Shown here piece after piece: positions 32,594 to 40,105 of a stretch of DNA of 41,275 bases. Source of the stretch: Candidatus Faecousia excrementipullorum. Its GTDB lineage: Bacteria; Bacillota; Clostridia; Oscillospirales; Oscillospiraceae. Both the position numbers and the translations under genes were made by a program. The notes below the pieces were generated by a model. That model was not told the DNA's origin. It saw only the letters and a list, made by a program, of their open reading frames with translations, and made no database searches. Where the stretch lies: NCBI GenBank assembly GCA_018712825.1, contig DVGG01000002.1, positions 1-41,275 of the forward strand. Reading direction: 5' to 3'. The first letter of the stretch is position 1. Each line of letters begins with the position of its first letter.

Positions 32594-33955
32594 TTATAGC
32601 GCAACCTCAATGGCTTCCCGGATATTTCTTACAGCGTAAACCTGCAAACCCTGGGGAATTTCCAACTTTTCGCTGCAGCTTTTGGGAATCATACAGGTTC
32701 TGAAACCCAATCTTGCTGCTTCGCTCAGGCGTTGATTGAGATTGTTGACACTGCGGATTTCTCCTGTCAAGCCGATTTCTCCGATAGCAACAAAGTCATC
32801 GGCAATAGGCTTGTCCCGATAGGAAGAAGCGATAGCCAGTACCACAGGCAAATCTGCCCCAGGCTCTTCCAGATGCAGGCCGCCAATCACATTGATATAG
32901 GCATCAAAGGCGCTGAGCTTCATTCCAGCCCGTTTTTCCGCAACCGCCAGAAGAAGTACCGCCCGTTTAAAATCAAAGCCGTCCGCAGCTCTGCGGGGCA
33001 CATTGAAAGTTGTCTTAGTGACCAGGGCCTGCACCTCCGCCAGCACAGGCCGGGTGCCTTCCATGACACAGCATACACAGGTGCCGGAGGCACCCTCAGG
33101 ACGGCCCTCCAGCAGCATCTGGGAAGGGTTTGGAACCTCTTTAAGACCGCTGCCTCCCATCTCAAAAACGCCGATTTCGTTGGTGGACCCGAATCGGTTT
33201 TTGGCTGCCCGCAAAAGACGATAGCTGCTGTTCTGATCTCCTTCAAAATACAAAACACAGTCTACCATGTGCTCCAAAACTTTGGGGCCGGCAATGGCTC
33301 CGTCTTTATTGATGTGCCCGACCACAAAGACTGTAATCCCCTGGGATTTACTCAGCTGCATCAAGGACATGGTGCAGTCTTTTACCTGAGATACACTTCC
33401 CGGGGAGGAGTCGTTTTCCTCGTTATACAGGGTCTGGATGGAATCCACAATCAGAATATCCGGCTTCACCTGCTCAATGGCCTCCAGAATATCCGACAGG
33501 CGGGTTTCCGACAGGATAAACAAATCCTGGGGAGATACCCCCAGCCGCTGAGCCCGGAGCTTTAATTGCCGTTCGCTTTCTTCGCCGGACACATACAAAA
33601 CGGTACGACCCTGACACAGGCTACTGCAGATTTGCAGGAGCAGCGTGGATTTTCCGATGCCAGGTGCGCCGCCAACCAAAACCAGAGAGCCGGCCACAGC
33701 TCCTCCACCCAGCACCCGGTCCAACTCCCCCATTCCGGTGCAGAAGCGTATTTCGCTGTCTGTGGTCACATCCTGGATTCGCTGGGCCTTGCGGCTGAGT
33801 CCCACCGGTGCAGATTTGGCTCTGCCGGCAGGGGTGGGCTTTTCAATATGCTCCTGCAAAGTATTCCAGGCCCCGCAGGCCGGGCAGCGCCCCTGCCATT
33901 TGGGGGTTTCATTTCCGCAATTGGTGCAATAAAAAACGGTTTTTGTCTTTGCCAT
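32594..33955 (-). CDS. radA: DNA repair protein RadA
   Basis: RadA (Sms) is a RecA-like ATPase that processes recombination intermediates by driving branch migration. The 453-residue protein has the four-cysteine zinc finger C10, C13, C24, C27 (CTNCG, CPACG), Walker A GGAPGIGKS at 95-103, the RadA signature KNRFGSTNEIGVFE and a Lon-protease-like C-terminal domain. ATG 33955 lies 7 bases after AAGGAG. Longer in-frame starts would run back through the upstream promoter. It follows cwlD on the same strand but has its own promoter. Confidence 0.96.
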   Translation of the reverse strand: MAKTKTVFYCTNCGNETPKWQGRCPACGAWNTLQEHIEKPTPAGRAKSAPVGLSRKAQRIQDVTTDSEIRFCTGMGELDRVLGGGAVAGSLVLVGGAPGIGKSTLLLQICSSLCQGRTVLYVSGEESERQLKLRAQRLGVSPQDLFILSETRLSDILEAIEQVKPDILIVDSIQTLYNEENDSSPGSVSQVKDCTMSLMQLSKSQGITVFVVGHINKDGAIAGPKVLEHMVDCVLYFEGDQNSSYRLLRAAKNRFGSTNEIGVFEMGGSGLKEVPNPSQMLLEGRPEGASGTCVCCVMEGTRPVLAEVQALVTKTTFNVPRRAADGFDFKRAVLLLAVAEKRAGMKLSAFDAYINVIGGLHLEEPGADLPVVLAIASSYRDKPIADDFVAIGEIGLTGEIRSVNNLNQRLSEAARLGFRTCMIPKSCSEKLEIPQGLQVYAVRNIREAIEVAL

Positions 33956-33991
33956 ACCATTTCTCCTTGAAGCTGGCTGCTGTTTTATACC

Positions 33992-34020
33992 ATTATAGCA
34001 ACCATCCCATCTCCGGTCAA
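33992..34020 (-). promoter_or_regulatory. Sigma-A promoter of radA
   Basis: On the minus strand TTGACC (34020-34015), 17-bp spacer, TATAAT (33997-33992). The -35 box includes the cwlD stop codon (TGA at 34019-34017). Confidence 0.78.
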
Positions 34021-34742
34021 GCGGTTTGCCCTGGGGTGTTTGCCAGGTATGTGCTGCACACGGCGGCAATGACACAGCTGAGTTTTTTCTGGTAATCTTC
34101 CTGACGAAGCAGTGCCTCCTCCTGGGGATTGGACAAAAAGCCGCATTCAATCAGGACGCCGCTGCACCCAATATGCTCCATCAGATAAACGCCTTGCGCA
34201 TTTTTGACTTTCCGGTGATTATCCGGAGACAGATTGGCTGTAAATCCTGTCTGAAGGGCCGTGGCCAGTTCCTGGCTTCCAGGGGTATCCGCATAGAAAA
34301 CCTGGGCGCCGCTGTATCGATTATCCGAAAAATAGTTTTGATGAATGCTGATCAGCACGGCCTTTTCGGTTTCGTTGACAATCCGCACCCGTTCCTTCAA
34401 ATCCGAAACCTTTTTGGCGGCAATGGTTTCGCCCTCTGTATAGACGGAAATATCGGTGGTGCGAATCATGGTGGTGCGGATGCCCAGAAGATGCATAAGA
34501 TCATCCAGCCGCAGGGCAATTTCCAGATTCAGCTGACTTTCCAGTACGCCGGTACAGGAGGTTGCTCCGCCATCCACTCCCCCATGCCCGGCATCAATAA
34601 TGACCGTGGTGCGGTTGGATATGGGGGCATTTTCCGATAAAACGGTAACGGCATGGCTGCCCCCGATGCCCACCAGCAGGAAGCAGGCCAGCAGCACCAG
34701 ATATACTCCCAGACCAAGCCCGTGATTGCTGTGCTTTTTCAA
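34017..34742 (-). CDS. cwlD: Spore cortex amidase CwlD
   Basis: N-acetylmuramoyl-L-alanine amidase (Amidase_3) that, with PdaA, makes the muramic-delta-lactam of spore cortex. The 241-residue protein has an N-terminal membrane anchor (about residues 10-28) and zinc/catalytic positions: H in IIDAGHGGVDGG, E in LESQLNLEIA, H in ISIHQNYF and E in VLIECGFLSN. TTG 34742 was chosen because AGGTGA lies 5-6 bases upstream and the length then matches B. subtilis CwlD (237 aa). An ATG at 34820 would add 26 residues without a ribosome site. It faces the cotJ operon. Confidence 0.88.
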   Translation of the reverse strand: MKKHSNHGLGLGVYLVLLACFLLVGIGGSHAVTVLSENAPISNRTTVIIDAGHGGVDGGATSCTGVLESQLNLEIALRLDDLMHLLGIRTTMIRTTDISVYTEGETIAAKKVSDLKERVRIVNETEKAVLISIHQNYFSDNRYSGAQVFYADTPGSQELATALQTGFTANLSPDNHRKVKNAQGVYLMEHIGCSGVLIECGFLSNPQEEALLRQEDYQKKLSCVIAAVCSTYLANTPGQTA

Positions 34743-34859
34743 ATTTCTCACCTCAAAAAACTCTATGCCAGATGGGAATTTCCTATGCACCAGCCAGCAG
34801 CGTGTTCCATAGAATGACACGGAACGACAGTTCCAGTCTATTTAGGAGGATAATCTGTT

Positions 34860-35294
34860 GTGAAGAACGATCGCAATACATTTGAAGGCAGGCTTCCGGC
34901 ACAGGCACCCCTTGCCAACCCCTATGTACCGTTTCAGCTGGAAAATCCCACCATGTATGGTCCTAAAGAGGGTCTGGTAAGAGGCACCCTGTTTCCGGGG
35001 CTGGACCTTCCCTTTATGGGCATGGTGAATCAGGAGCCCCGGGATTTCAGTCCCCTTATGCAGCTGCAATCTATGGCCTTTGGCTTGCAGGAGCTGGCTC
35101 TGTATCTGGACACCCATCGGGAAGATAAGGAGGCTCTGGAGGTATTTCAGTCTTACAGACAGATGTATCTGGAAGCCAAGAAGGCATATGAGCAGGAAAA
35201 CGGTCCTCTGACGCTCACCAGTGTGGATTCCGACCGGTATAACTGGCTGGAGAATCCCTGGCCCTGGGAATACAACTGCAATGGGAGGGAATAA
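34860..35294 (+). CDS. Fused spore coat protein CotJA-CotJB
   Basis: A single 144-residue frame that contains two proteins usually separate. Residues about 15-58 match CotJA (NPYVPFQLENPTMYGP, then GTLFPGLDLPF). Residues about 66-144 match CotJB (AFGLQELALYLDTHRED, then GPLTLTS and WLENPWPWEYN). CotJ proteins form an inner coat or forespore-surface complex in the mother cell. cotJC follows after 2 bp, as in the standard cotJABC operon. GTG 34860 has AGGAGG (34844-34849) 10 bases upstream. No internal start with a ribosome site is seen at the junction. Either a real fusion or a removed frameshift; the join reads smoothly. Confidence 0.88.
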   Translation: MKNDRNTFEGRLPAQAPLANPYVPFQLENPTMYGPKEGLVRGTLFPGLDLPFMGMVNQEPRDFSPLMQLQSMAFGLQELALYLDTHREDKEALEVFQSYRQMYLEAKKAYEQENGPLTLTSVDSDRYNWLENPWPWEYNCNGRE

Positions 35295-35296
35295 TC

Positions 35297-35893
35297 ATGT
35301 TTATCTATGATAAAAAGCTGCAGTATCCGGTAAAAATCGCAAATCCCAATCCCCGGTTGGCGGGAATCATTATTTCCCAGTACGGTGGACCGGACGGAGA
35401 GCTGGGTGCTTCCCTGCGGTATCTGTCCCAGCGGTACAGTATGCCCTTCGACGAACTGAAGGGACTGCTGACAGACATCGGCACAGAAGAACTGGGGCAT
35501 TTGGAGATGATTGGCGCCATCGTCCATCAGCTTACCAGAAACATAAAAGATACGGATTTGATGAACAGTCCCTTTGCCCCATACTTTGCAGACCACACCA
35601 CCGGTGTGTATCCCACAGCCGCTTCCGGCTTCCCCTGGAACGCCGCCTCCATGGCAGTGAAAGGAGATCCTATTGCGGATTTGACGGAAAATTTGGCAGC
35701 AGAGCAAAAAGCCCGGGTCACCTATGACAATATTCTGCGGCTGAGCGATGATCCGGATGTGAACAATGTGATCAAGTTCCTGCGGGAGCGGGAAATCGTC
35801 CACTTTCAGCGGTTCGGCGAAGCCATGCAGCTGCTCCGGGAAAAGCTGAATCAGAAAAACGTGTACTTCATGAATCCGGCTTTTGATTTGTGA
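35297..35893 (+). CDS. cotJC: Manganese catalase-like spore protein CotJC
   Basis: A 198-residue member of the manganese catalase fold found in the spore coat. It starts MFIYDKKLQYPVKI and has the ferritin-like metal-ligand helices: GPDGELGASLRYLSQR, TDIGTEELGHLEMIGAIV (E-E-x-x-H type ligands) and the later EREIVHFQRFGEA. It may remove hydrogen peroxide in the spore layers. GGGAGGGA precedes the ATG by 7 bases. Last gene of the cotJ unit; no strong terminator follows. Confidence 0.95.
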   Translation: MFIYDKKLQYPVKIANPNPRLAGIIISQYGGPDGELGASLRYLSQRYSMPFDELKGLLTDIGTEELGHLEMIGAIVHQLTRNIKDTDLMNSPFAPYFADHTTGVYPTAASGFPWNAASMAVKGDPIADLTENLAAEQKARVTYDNILRLSDDPDVNNVIKFLREREIVHFQRFGEAMQLLREKLNQKNVYFMNPAFDL

Positions 35894-35920
35894 CACCAGA
35901 AATTAGAATTGGGCTTCACC

Positions 35921-35949
35921 TTGACGCAAACGGGAATTTGGCATATAAT
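35921..35949 (+). promoter_or_regulatory. Sigma-A promoter of the glycosyltransferase gene
   Basis: TTGACG (35921-35926), 17-bp spacer, TATAAT (35944-35949), 33 bp before the ATG. A small hairpin CAATTC-AAAA-GAATTG (35955-35970) lies in the leader. Confidence 0.8.
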
Positions 35950-35982
35950 AACGGCAATTCAAAAGAATTGGGATGATGAACG

Positions 35983-36930
35983 ATGAAGCTCTCTTTGGTA
36001 GTTCCCTGCTATAATGAGGCGGAAAATGTTGCAGCCTTTCAGGCTGCAGCCATTGGTGCCTTTCAAGACTGCGGGTATGATTTTGAAATTGTTTTCGTAG
36101 ATGACGGCAGCAAGGATGCAACCATGGCCCAGCTGCGGCAGATTTTTGCCCGTCAGGAATGTCCGGTGAAGGTTGTAAGCTTTTCCAGGAACTTCGGCAA
36201 GGAATCCGGTATCTATGCCGGTCTGCAGCATGCCAGCGGTGAGTATATCTGCTTTATCGATGCAGATTTGCAGCAGCGCCCGGAAATTGTCCGGGACATG
36301 GTACGGATTCTGGATGAGAGTCCTGAGTATGATGTGGTAGCGGCCTACCAGGATCGCCGTGGCGAAGGAAAGGTGCTCTCCTTTTTCAAAAAGTCTTTTT
36401 ACGGAATCATCAACCGATTGTCCAATGTCAGTCTGAAAGCTGACGCCAGCGATTTCCGGACCTTCCGCAGAAGCGTGGCGGAGAGCATTCTGGCGCTTGG
36501 AGAGTATCATCGGTTCTCCAAGGGTATTTTTGCCTGGGTGGGCTACAACACCTGCTTTATTCCCTATGTAGCCTGTGAGCGCGTGGCCGGAGTCAGCAAA
36601 TGGAACTTCTTCAAGCTCTTCAACTATGCCATTGACGGCATTGTGGGGTATTCCACCAAGCCGTTGCGGATTGCCACCTTCCTGGGTGGCCTCACCTCTG
36701 TAGCAGCATTTCTTTATCTGTTTGTTGTACTGCTGCAGAAGCTTATTGCCGGTATTGACATCCCCGGATACGCAACCATAATCGTTCTGATTCTATTTTT
36801 GGGTGGTATGCAGCTGTTCTGCATCGGAATTATCGGTGAATATGTAGGAAGAACCTTTGAACAGAGCAAGGGAAGGCCCGTGTATATTGCCCGGGAAATT
36901 CTTTCTTACGAAAACAAAGATGAGGAATAA
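35983..36930 (+). CDS. Family 2 glycosyltransferase with two C-terminal helices
   Basis: A 315-residue GtrB/DPM1-like enzyme. The GT2 domain shows LSLVVPCYNEAENV, VFVDDGS, FIDADLQQRPE (metal-binding D-x-D) and QDRRGEGK. Two transmembrane helices lie at about residues 228-254 and 262-290. Such proteins usually transfer a hexose from a nucleotide sugar to undecaprenyl phosphate for wall or glycan modification. The sugar cannot be read from sequence. The ribosome site is weak (GGGATGATGAACG before the ATG). A single-gene unit with its own promoter and terminator. Confidence 0.93.
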   Translation: MKLSLVVPCYNEAENVAAFQAAAIGAFQDCGYDFEIVFVDDGSKDATMAQLRQIFARQECPVKVVSFSRNFGKESGIYAGLQHASGEYICFIDADLQQRPEIVRDMVRILDESPEYDVVAAYQDRRGEGKVLSFFKKSFYGIINRLSNVSLKADASDFRTFRRSVAESILALGEYHRFSKGIFAWVGYNTCFIPYVACERVAGVSKWNFFKLFNYAIDGIVGYSTKPLRIATFLGGLTSVAAFLYLFVVLLQKLIAGIDIPGYATIIVLILFLGGMQLFCIGIIGEYVGRTFEQSKGRPVYIAREILSYENKDEE

Positions 36931-36969
36931 AAACATGACCTCTGGGAAGTACCCGGAGGTCATGTTTTT
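36929..36969. terminator. Bidirectional terminator after the glycosyltransferase
   Basis: CATGACCTCTGGG (36934-36946) pairs with CCCGGAGGTCATG (36952-36964), one T-G wobble, flanked by A-run and T-run. It also serves the uracil-DNA glycosylase on the minus strand. Confidence 0.9.
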
Positions 36970-37531
36970 ATATTTTTGCATGGACTTCCTGAAGCTTTTC
37001 CCGGATAGATAGAAGATCCGTAAAGGTATCCGGGCGTTTTGTTACATCCCGCAGCAAAGCGGACGGGTGGTAAATTGCTGTCATCCAGGTGCCGTTACGC
37101 AGCCGCCATTCCCCATGCTCCCGGGTAATGCGGAATTCGGGATCGATAATTCTCTGCGCCGCAATACGACCCAGGCAAACAATAATCTGGGGCTTTACCA
37201 GTGCCACCTGATTCCGTAGAAAACCGATACAGGCCTCCTGCTCCTCCGGTTTGGGGTCACGGTTGTGGGGCGGACGGCATTTTACGATGTTGGCAATATA
37301 CACATTGGTGCGGTTCAAATCGATAATAGAGAGCATATCGTCCAGCAGCTTTCCGGCAGGCCCCACAAAAGGTTCTCCGGTCAGGTCCTCCTGTTCTCCA
37401 GGCCCTTCCCCAATGAATATAATGTCTGCTTCCCGGTTCCCTACGCCAAAAACCACATGGTTTCGGGTCCTGCACAGCGCACATCTGGCGCACCGGTTGG
37501 CATAACCTTCCAGTTCTTCCCAGTCAAGCAT
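36968..37531 (-). CDS. Uracil-DNA glycosylase, family 4
   Basis: An iron-sulfur uracil-DNA glycosylase that removes uracil from DNA. The 187-residue protein has the family 4 catalytic motif GEGPGEQED at about 41-49, FVGPAGKLLD, cluster cysteines C14, C17, C85 and C101, and the C-terminal YHPSALLRD motif. Its ATG lies one base after the stop of the carboxypeptidase gene, so the two are cotranscribed, with AAGGAG about 9 bases upstream inside the peptidase gene. It complements dut in the same window. Confidence 0.95.
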   Translation of the reverse strand: MLDWEELEGYANRCARCALCRTRNHVVFGVGNREADIIFIGEGPGEQEDLTGEPFVGPAGKLLDDMLSIIDLNRTNVYIANIVKCRPPHNRDPKPEEQEACIGFLRNQVALVKPQIIVCLGRIAAQRIIDPEFRITREHGEWRLRNGTWMTAIYHPSALLRDVTKRPDTFTDLLSIREKLQEVHAKI

Positions 37532-37532
37532 A

Positions 37533-38969
37533 TTATCTGCTCCTTCTGCGGTTCATTCTGTTCCGGCGACTTCGTTTTTGGGCTGAGACACCCCGGATTT
37601 TTCTGCGTATGCGGCGATAAATTGCACCGGGAATGCCAGAGCGGATAATGATCACCAGCAAAATCACAGCAATCAGTACCGGAATTACATACTTGAGTGT
37701 ACTCGTCAAAGATTCTTCCTGGGTATGCACAATCTTATTCTGCATAACAGGAACTGCGTTCATGGCGCACAGCTGAGCTTCTGCCAGGCATACATCCTGA
37801 TACCAGATTTGCACTTTGGATAGCACCTGCCCCTTTTCCACCGGGGCTGTAATTTGATCGGAAACATCCAGGTATCGATAGGTCAGCTGACCATCCGAAA
37901 CAGCCTGGGGCAAAACCGTGGAAACGGCAATGGTGCTTCCAAGCAGGACATCGCTGTCCCCATTGACTACGGGAACCTGTTTGAAAATCTGTCCTTCATA
38001 GATCACCTGCACCCGTTTATAGCCGGTCAAGCCCAAATCCAGAAGCTGCTTGGTTTCCGGATATGCTCCGGGGGTGCGCTCTGTATAGCCGTCTGCCTCG
38101 TACTGATTGGCAGAGCCGGTAATAATGCTGACTACCTCCAGGTTTCCCTCCTTGGCCAGGGAGGCTACGGAACGCTTGCCGTCAGAGGAAGCACTGGTTC
38201 TGCTGCCGATTATTCTGGAATCATAGTAGACAGACTCCGCATCCAACAGCTTGTTGGACGTATTCATAACCCGCGTGGCATTTCCCTGTTCATCTTCCAT
38301 GCGGTAATAAACTTCCCCAAAAATTTCACGAAATACCTGGTTTTGGGATGCTGCAGCAATGATTCTTGTCACATCCCGGGGGGTCGTGTATTGATTTTCT
38401 GCCTGCAAACCGTGGGCGTTGACAAAGTTCGTATTGGTACAGCCTGCCTTCTGGGCGTACTGGTTCATCTTGTCCGCAAAAGCTGCCTGACTTCCGGCCA
38501 TATGGTCTGCGATAACAGCCGCAGCATCGTTGGCAGAGCCCACCATCATACCATAAACAAGGTCTTCCATCGTCAGGATTTCCGATGCCTTCAACTCCAT
38601 GGAAACGGCATCTTTTGAAATAGTGGCAATGACTTCACCGGAAACTTCCACCACATCAGACAGCTTCCCCTCCTCTACAACAATCCAGAGGGTCATGATT
38701 TTGGTAAAACTACCGGGATTGATCTGCTGATCCGGATTCCAGGAATATATCATGGTATCACTGGCAATATCGTACAGAATAACCGACTCGGCATTTTCAA
38801 TCAACTGCTTGTTGCCCAGCAAAGAAGACTGGGCTTCTATGGAGTGGCTTCCGTTGGTGACGGACATATCTGTATCTTCCCCGGCTTCTGCCCCGAGTGC
38901 CGCTTTCGGAAAAAACGTCAGAGCAAGAAGAAGGCAAAGAATCACCCACATTTCGCTTCTTTTTTTCAT
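37533..38969 (-). CDS. D-alanyl-D-alanine carboxypeptidase-like protein (DacF type)
   Basis: A 478-residue S11-family penicillin-binding protein. It has a signal peptide (to about residue 26, ALGAEA), the active serine tetrad SFTK at 87-90, SAN at 145-147, a beta-rich C-terminal domain, a C-terminal transmembrane helix (YVIPVLIAVILLVIIIRSG) and a very basic tail (RRNRMNRRRSR). The third motif, normally KTG, reads RTS at 257-259 (IIGSRTSASSDG), so activity on peptidoglycan may be altered. It may trim wall or spore-cortex peptides. A usable but distant ribosome site lies upstream (GGGGGA). Cotranscribed with the glycosylase. Confidence 0.88.
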   Translation of the reverse strand: MKKRSEMWVILCLLLALTFFPKAALGAEAGEDTDMSVTNGSHSIEAQSSLLGNKQLIENAESVILYDIASDTMIYSWNPDQQINPGSFTKIMTLWIVVEEGKLSDVVEVSGEVIATISKDAVSMELKASEILTMEDLVYGMMVGSANDAAAVIADHMAGSQAAFADKMNQYAQKAGCTNTNFVNAHGLQAENQYTTPRDVTRIIAAASQNQVFREIFGEVYYRMEDEQGNATRVMNTSNKLLDAESVYYDSRIIGSRTSASSDGKRSVASLAKEGNLEVVSIITGSANQYEADGYTERTPGAYPETKQLLDLGLTGYKRVQVIYEGQIFKQVPVVNGDSDVLLGSTIAVSTVLPQAVSDGQLTYRYLDVSDQITAPVEKGQVLSKVQIWYQDVCLAEAQLCAMNAVPVMQNKIVHTQEESLTSTLKYVIPVLIAVILLVIIIRSGIPGAIYRRIRRKIRGVSAQKRSRRNRMNRRRSR

Positions 38970-38996
38970 ATTTTACACCAATATCCCCCTGCATAC

Positions 38997-39025
38997 TTGT
39001 ATATCCGGAAAAACTTATGTATAAT
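38997..39025 (+). promoter_or_regulatory. Sigma-A promoter of the comEA-regulator unit
   Basis: TTGTAT (38997-39002), 17-bp spacer, TATAAT (39020-39025), 51 bp before comEA. Confidence 0.72.
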
Positions 39026-39031
39026 GAAGAC

Positions 39032-39060
39032 ATTATACCAACATTTTACCCTGTAGTCAA
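39032..39060 (-). promoter_or_regulatory. Sigma-A promoter of the carboxypeptidase unit
   Basis: On the minus strand TTGACT (39060-39055), 17-bp spacer, TATAAT (39037-39032), 62 bp before the ATG. It faces the comEA promoter; the two -10 boxes are 6 bp apart. Confidence 0.78.
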
Positions 39061-39076
39061 TCAGGAGGTGCGGCCC

Positions 39077-39409
39077 ATGAAGTTACGAACAAAAGTGTTT
39101 GCCGGTGTAACTGCCGCATTTCTCCTGTTCAATGCTGGTATTTTTCTTCTCCGGAACCATCAGGTATTGTTTGGACAGGCTACAGAAAGTACACAAAACC
39201 CATCTAAGACTGGCCGCATCGACCTGAACAGTGCCACTTTGGAGCAGCTTATGCTGCTGCCTGGTATCGGGGAAACTCTGGCACAGCGAATTATTACATA
39301 TCGGGAAACTGTCGGACCTTTCAGGCAAACAGAGGATTTGCTGAACGTGGAAGGGATTGGAAGAGACAGTCTTTCAGAAATACAGAATTATATAAGGATA
39401 GGAGAATGA
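39077..39409 (+). CDS. ComEA-like helix-hairpin-helix protein
   Basis: A 110-residue protein with an N-terminal signal anchor (about residues 7-25), a short linker and a ComEA-type double helix-hairpin-helix domain (IDLNSATLEQLMLLPGIGETLAQRII, then LLNVEGIGRDSL). Such proteins bind double-stranded DNA outside the membrane during uptake for transformation. No comEC or comEB is in the window, so a competence role is not shown. ATG 39077 follows AGGAGG (39063-39068) by 8 bases. The response regulator starts 2 bp after its stop. Confidence 0.88.
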   Translation: MKLRTKVFAGVTAAFLLFNAGIFLLRNHQVLFGQATESTQNPSKTGRIDLNSATLEQLMLLPGIGETLAQRIITYRETVGPFRQTEDLLNVEGIGRDSLSEIQNYIRIGE

Positions 39410-39411
39410 GT

Positions 39412-40095
39412 ATGAAAATACTGGTCGTGGATGATGAAGATTTGCTGGTAAAAGGAATCCGCTTTAACCTGCAAAACGATGGCTATGAAGTGATTACCGG
39501 CTCCAATGGTCTGGAGGCTGTAGCGGCGGTGCAGGCACAAAATCCGGATTTGGTGATTCTGGATGTAATGATGCCGGAGATGGACGGCCTGGAGGCTTGC
39601 AACAAAATCAGGGAGTTTTCCAATGTCCCCATTATCTTGCTGACTGCCAAAACCGACGACATGGATGTGCTCATGGGGTTTGAGAACGGTGCAGATGATT
39701 ACCTCACCAAACCCTTCAACATTCTGGAGCTGAAGGCCAGAGTGCGTGCACTTCTCCGGCGTTCCGGTGCCCAAAACGGCGGGAATCAGGAGCAGAACCT
39801 CCTCACTGTTGGGAACATTACGCTGGATTTGAACGGGAGAAATGCCTTCCGCTCCGGCACGCCGGTGGAACTGACTGCAAAGGAATTTGATGTGGTGGAA
39901 TTTCTGATGCGGAACCCCAACCGGGTTTATTCCAGAGAGGCCCTGCTGGATACCATCTGGGCCTATGAATATCGCAGCGATATTCGTACTGTGGATGTGC
40001 ATATCCGCCGGCTTCGGGAAAAGCTGGAGGATAATCCGGCAGAACCCAAGCATATTATGACGAAATGGGGCGTTGGTTATTATTTCAGAAAGTAA
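39412..40095 (+). CDS. OmpR/PhoB family response regulator
   Basis: A 227-residue two-component regulator. The receiver domain has D7-D8, phosphoacceptor D51 (LVILDVMMPEMDG), T78 and K100 (TKPFN). The winged-helix DNA-binding domain follows from about residue 130 (ELTAKEFDVVEFLMRNPNRVYSR, with RTVDVHIRRLREKLE recognition helix). ATG 39412 is 7 bases after GGAG (39401-39404); the ATG at 39406 is too close to it. The paired kinase gene begins at or just after its stop. Targets unknown. Confidence 0.95.
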   Translation: MKILVVDDEDLLVKGIRFNLQNDGYEVITGSNGLEAVAAVQAQNPDLVILDVMMPEMDGLEACNKIREFSNVPIILLTAKTDDMDVLMGFENGADDYLTKPFNILELKARVRALLRRSGAQNGGNQEQNLLTVGNITLDLNGRNAFRSGTPVELTAKEFDVVEFLMRNPNRVYSREALLDTIWAYEYRSDIRTVDVHIRRLREKLEDNPAEPKHIMTKWGVGYYFRK

Positions 40096-40105
40096 GAAAA
40101 GGAAA

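Noticed and set aside
34765-34794. Sigma-E-like GCATAGG-14-CATAGAGT on the minus strand before cwlD
   Set aside because: The match is partial and the implied start would fall on the ribosome site of cwlD.
34808-34815. Sigma-E -10-like CATAGAAT before the cotJ genes
   Set aside because: A reasonable -10, but no matching -35 at the right spacing; not enough for a promoter call although sigma-E control is expected.
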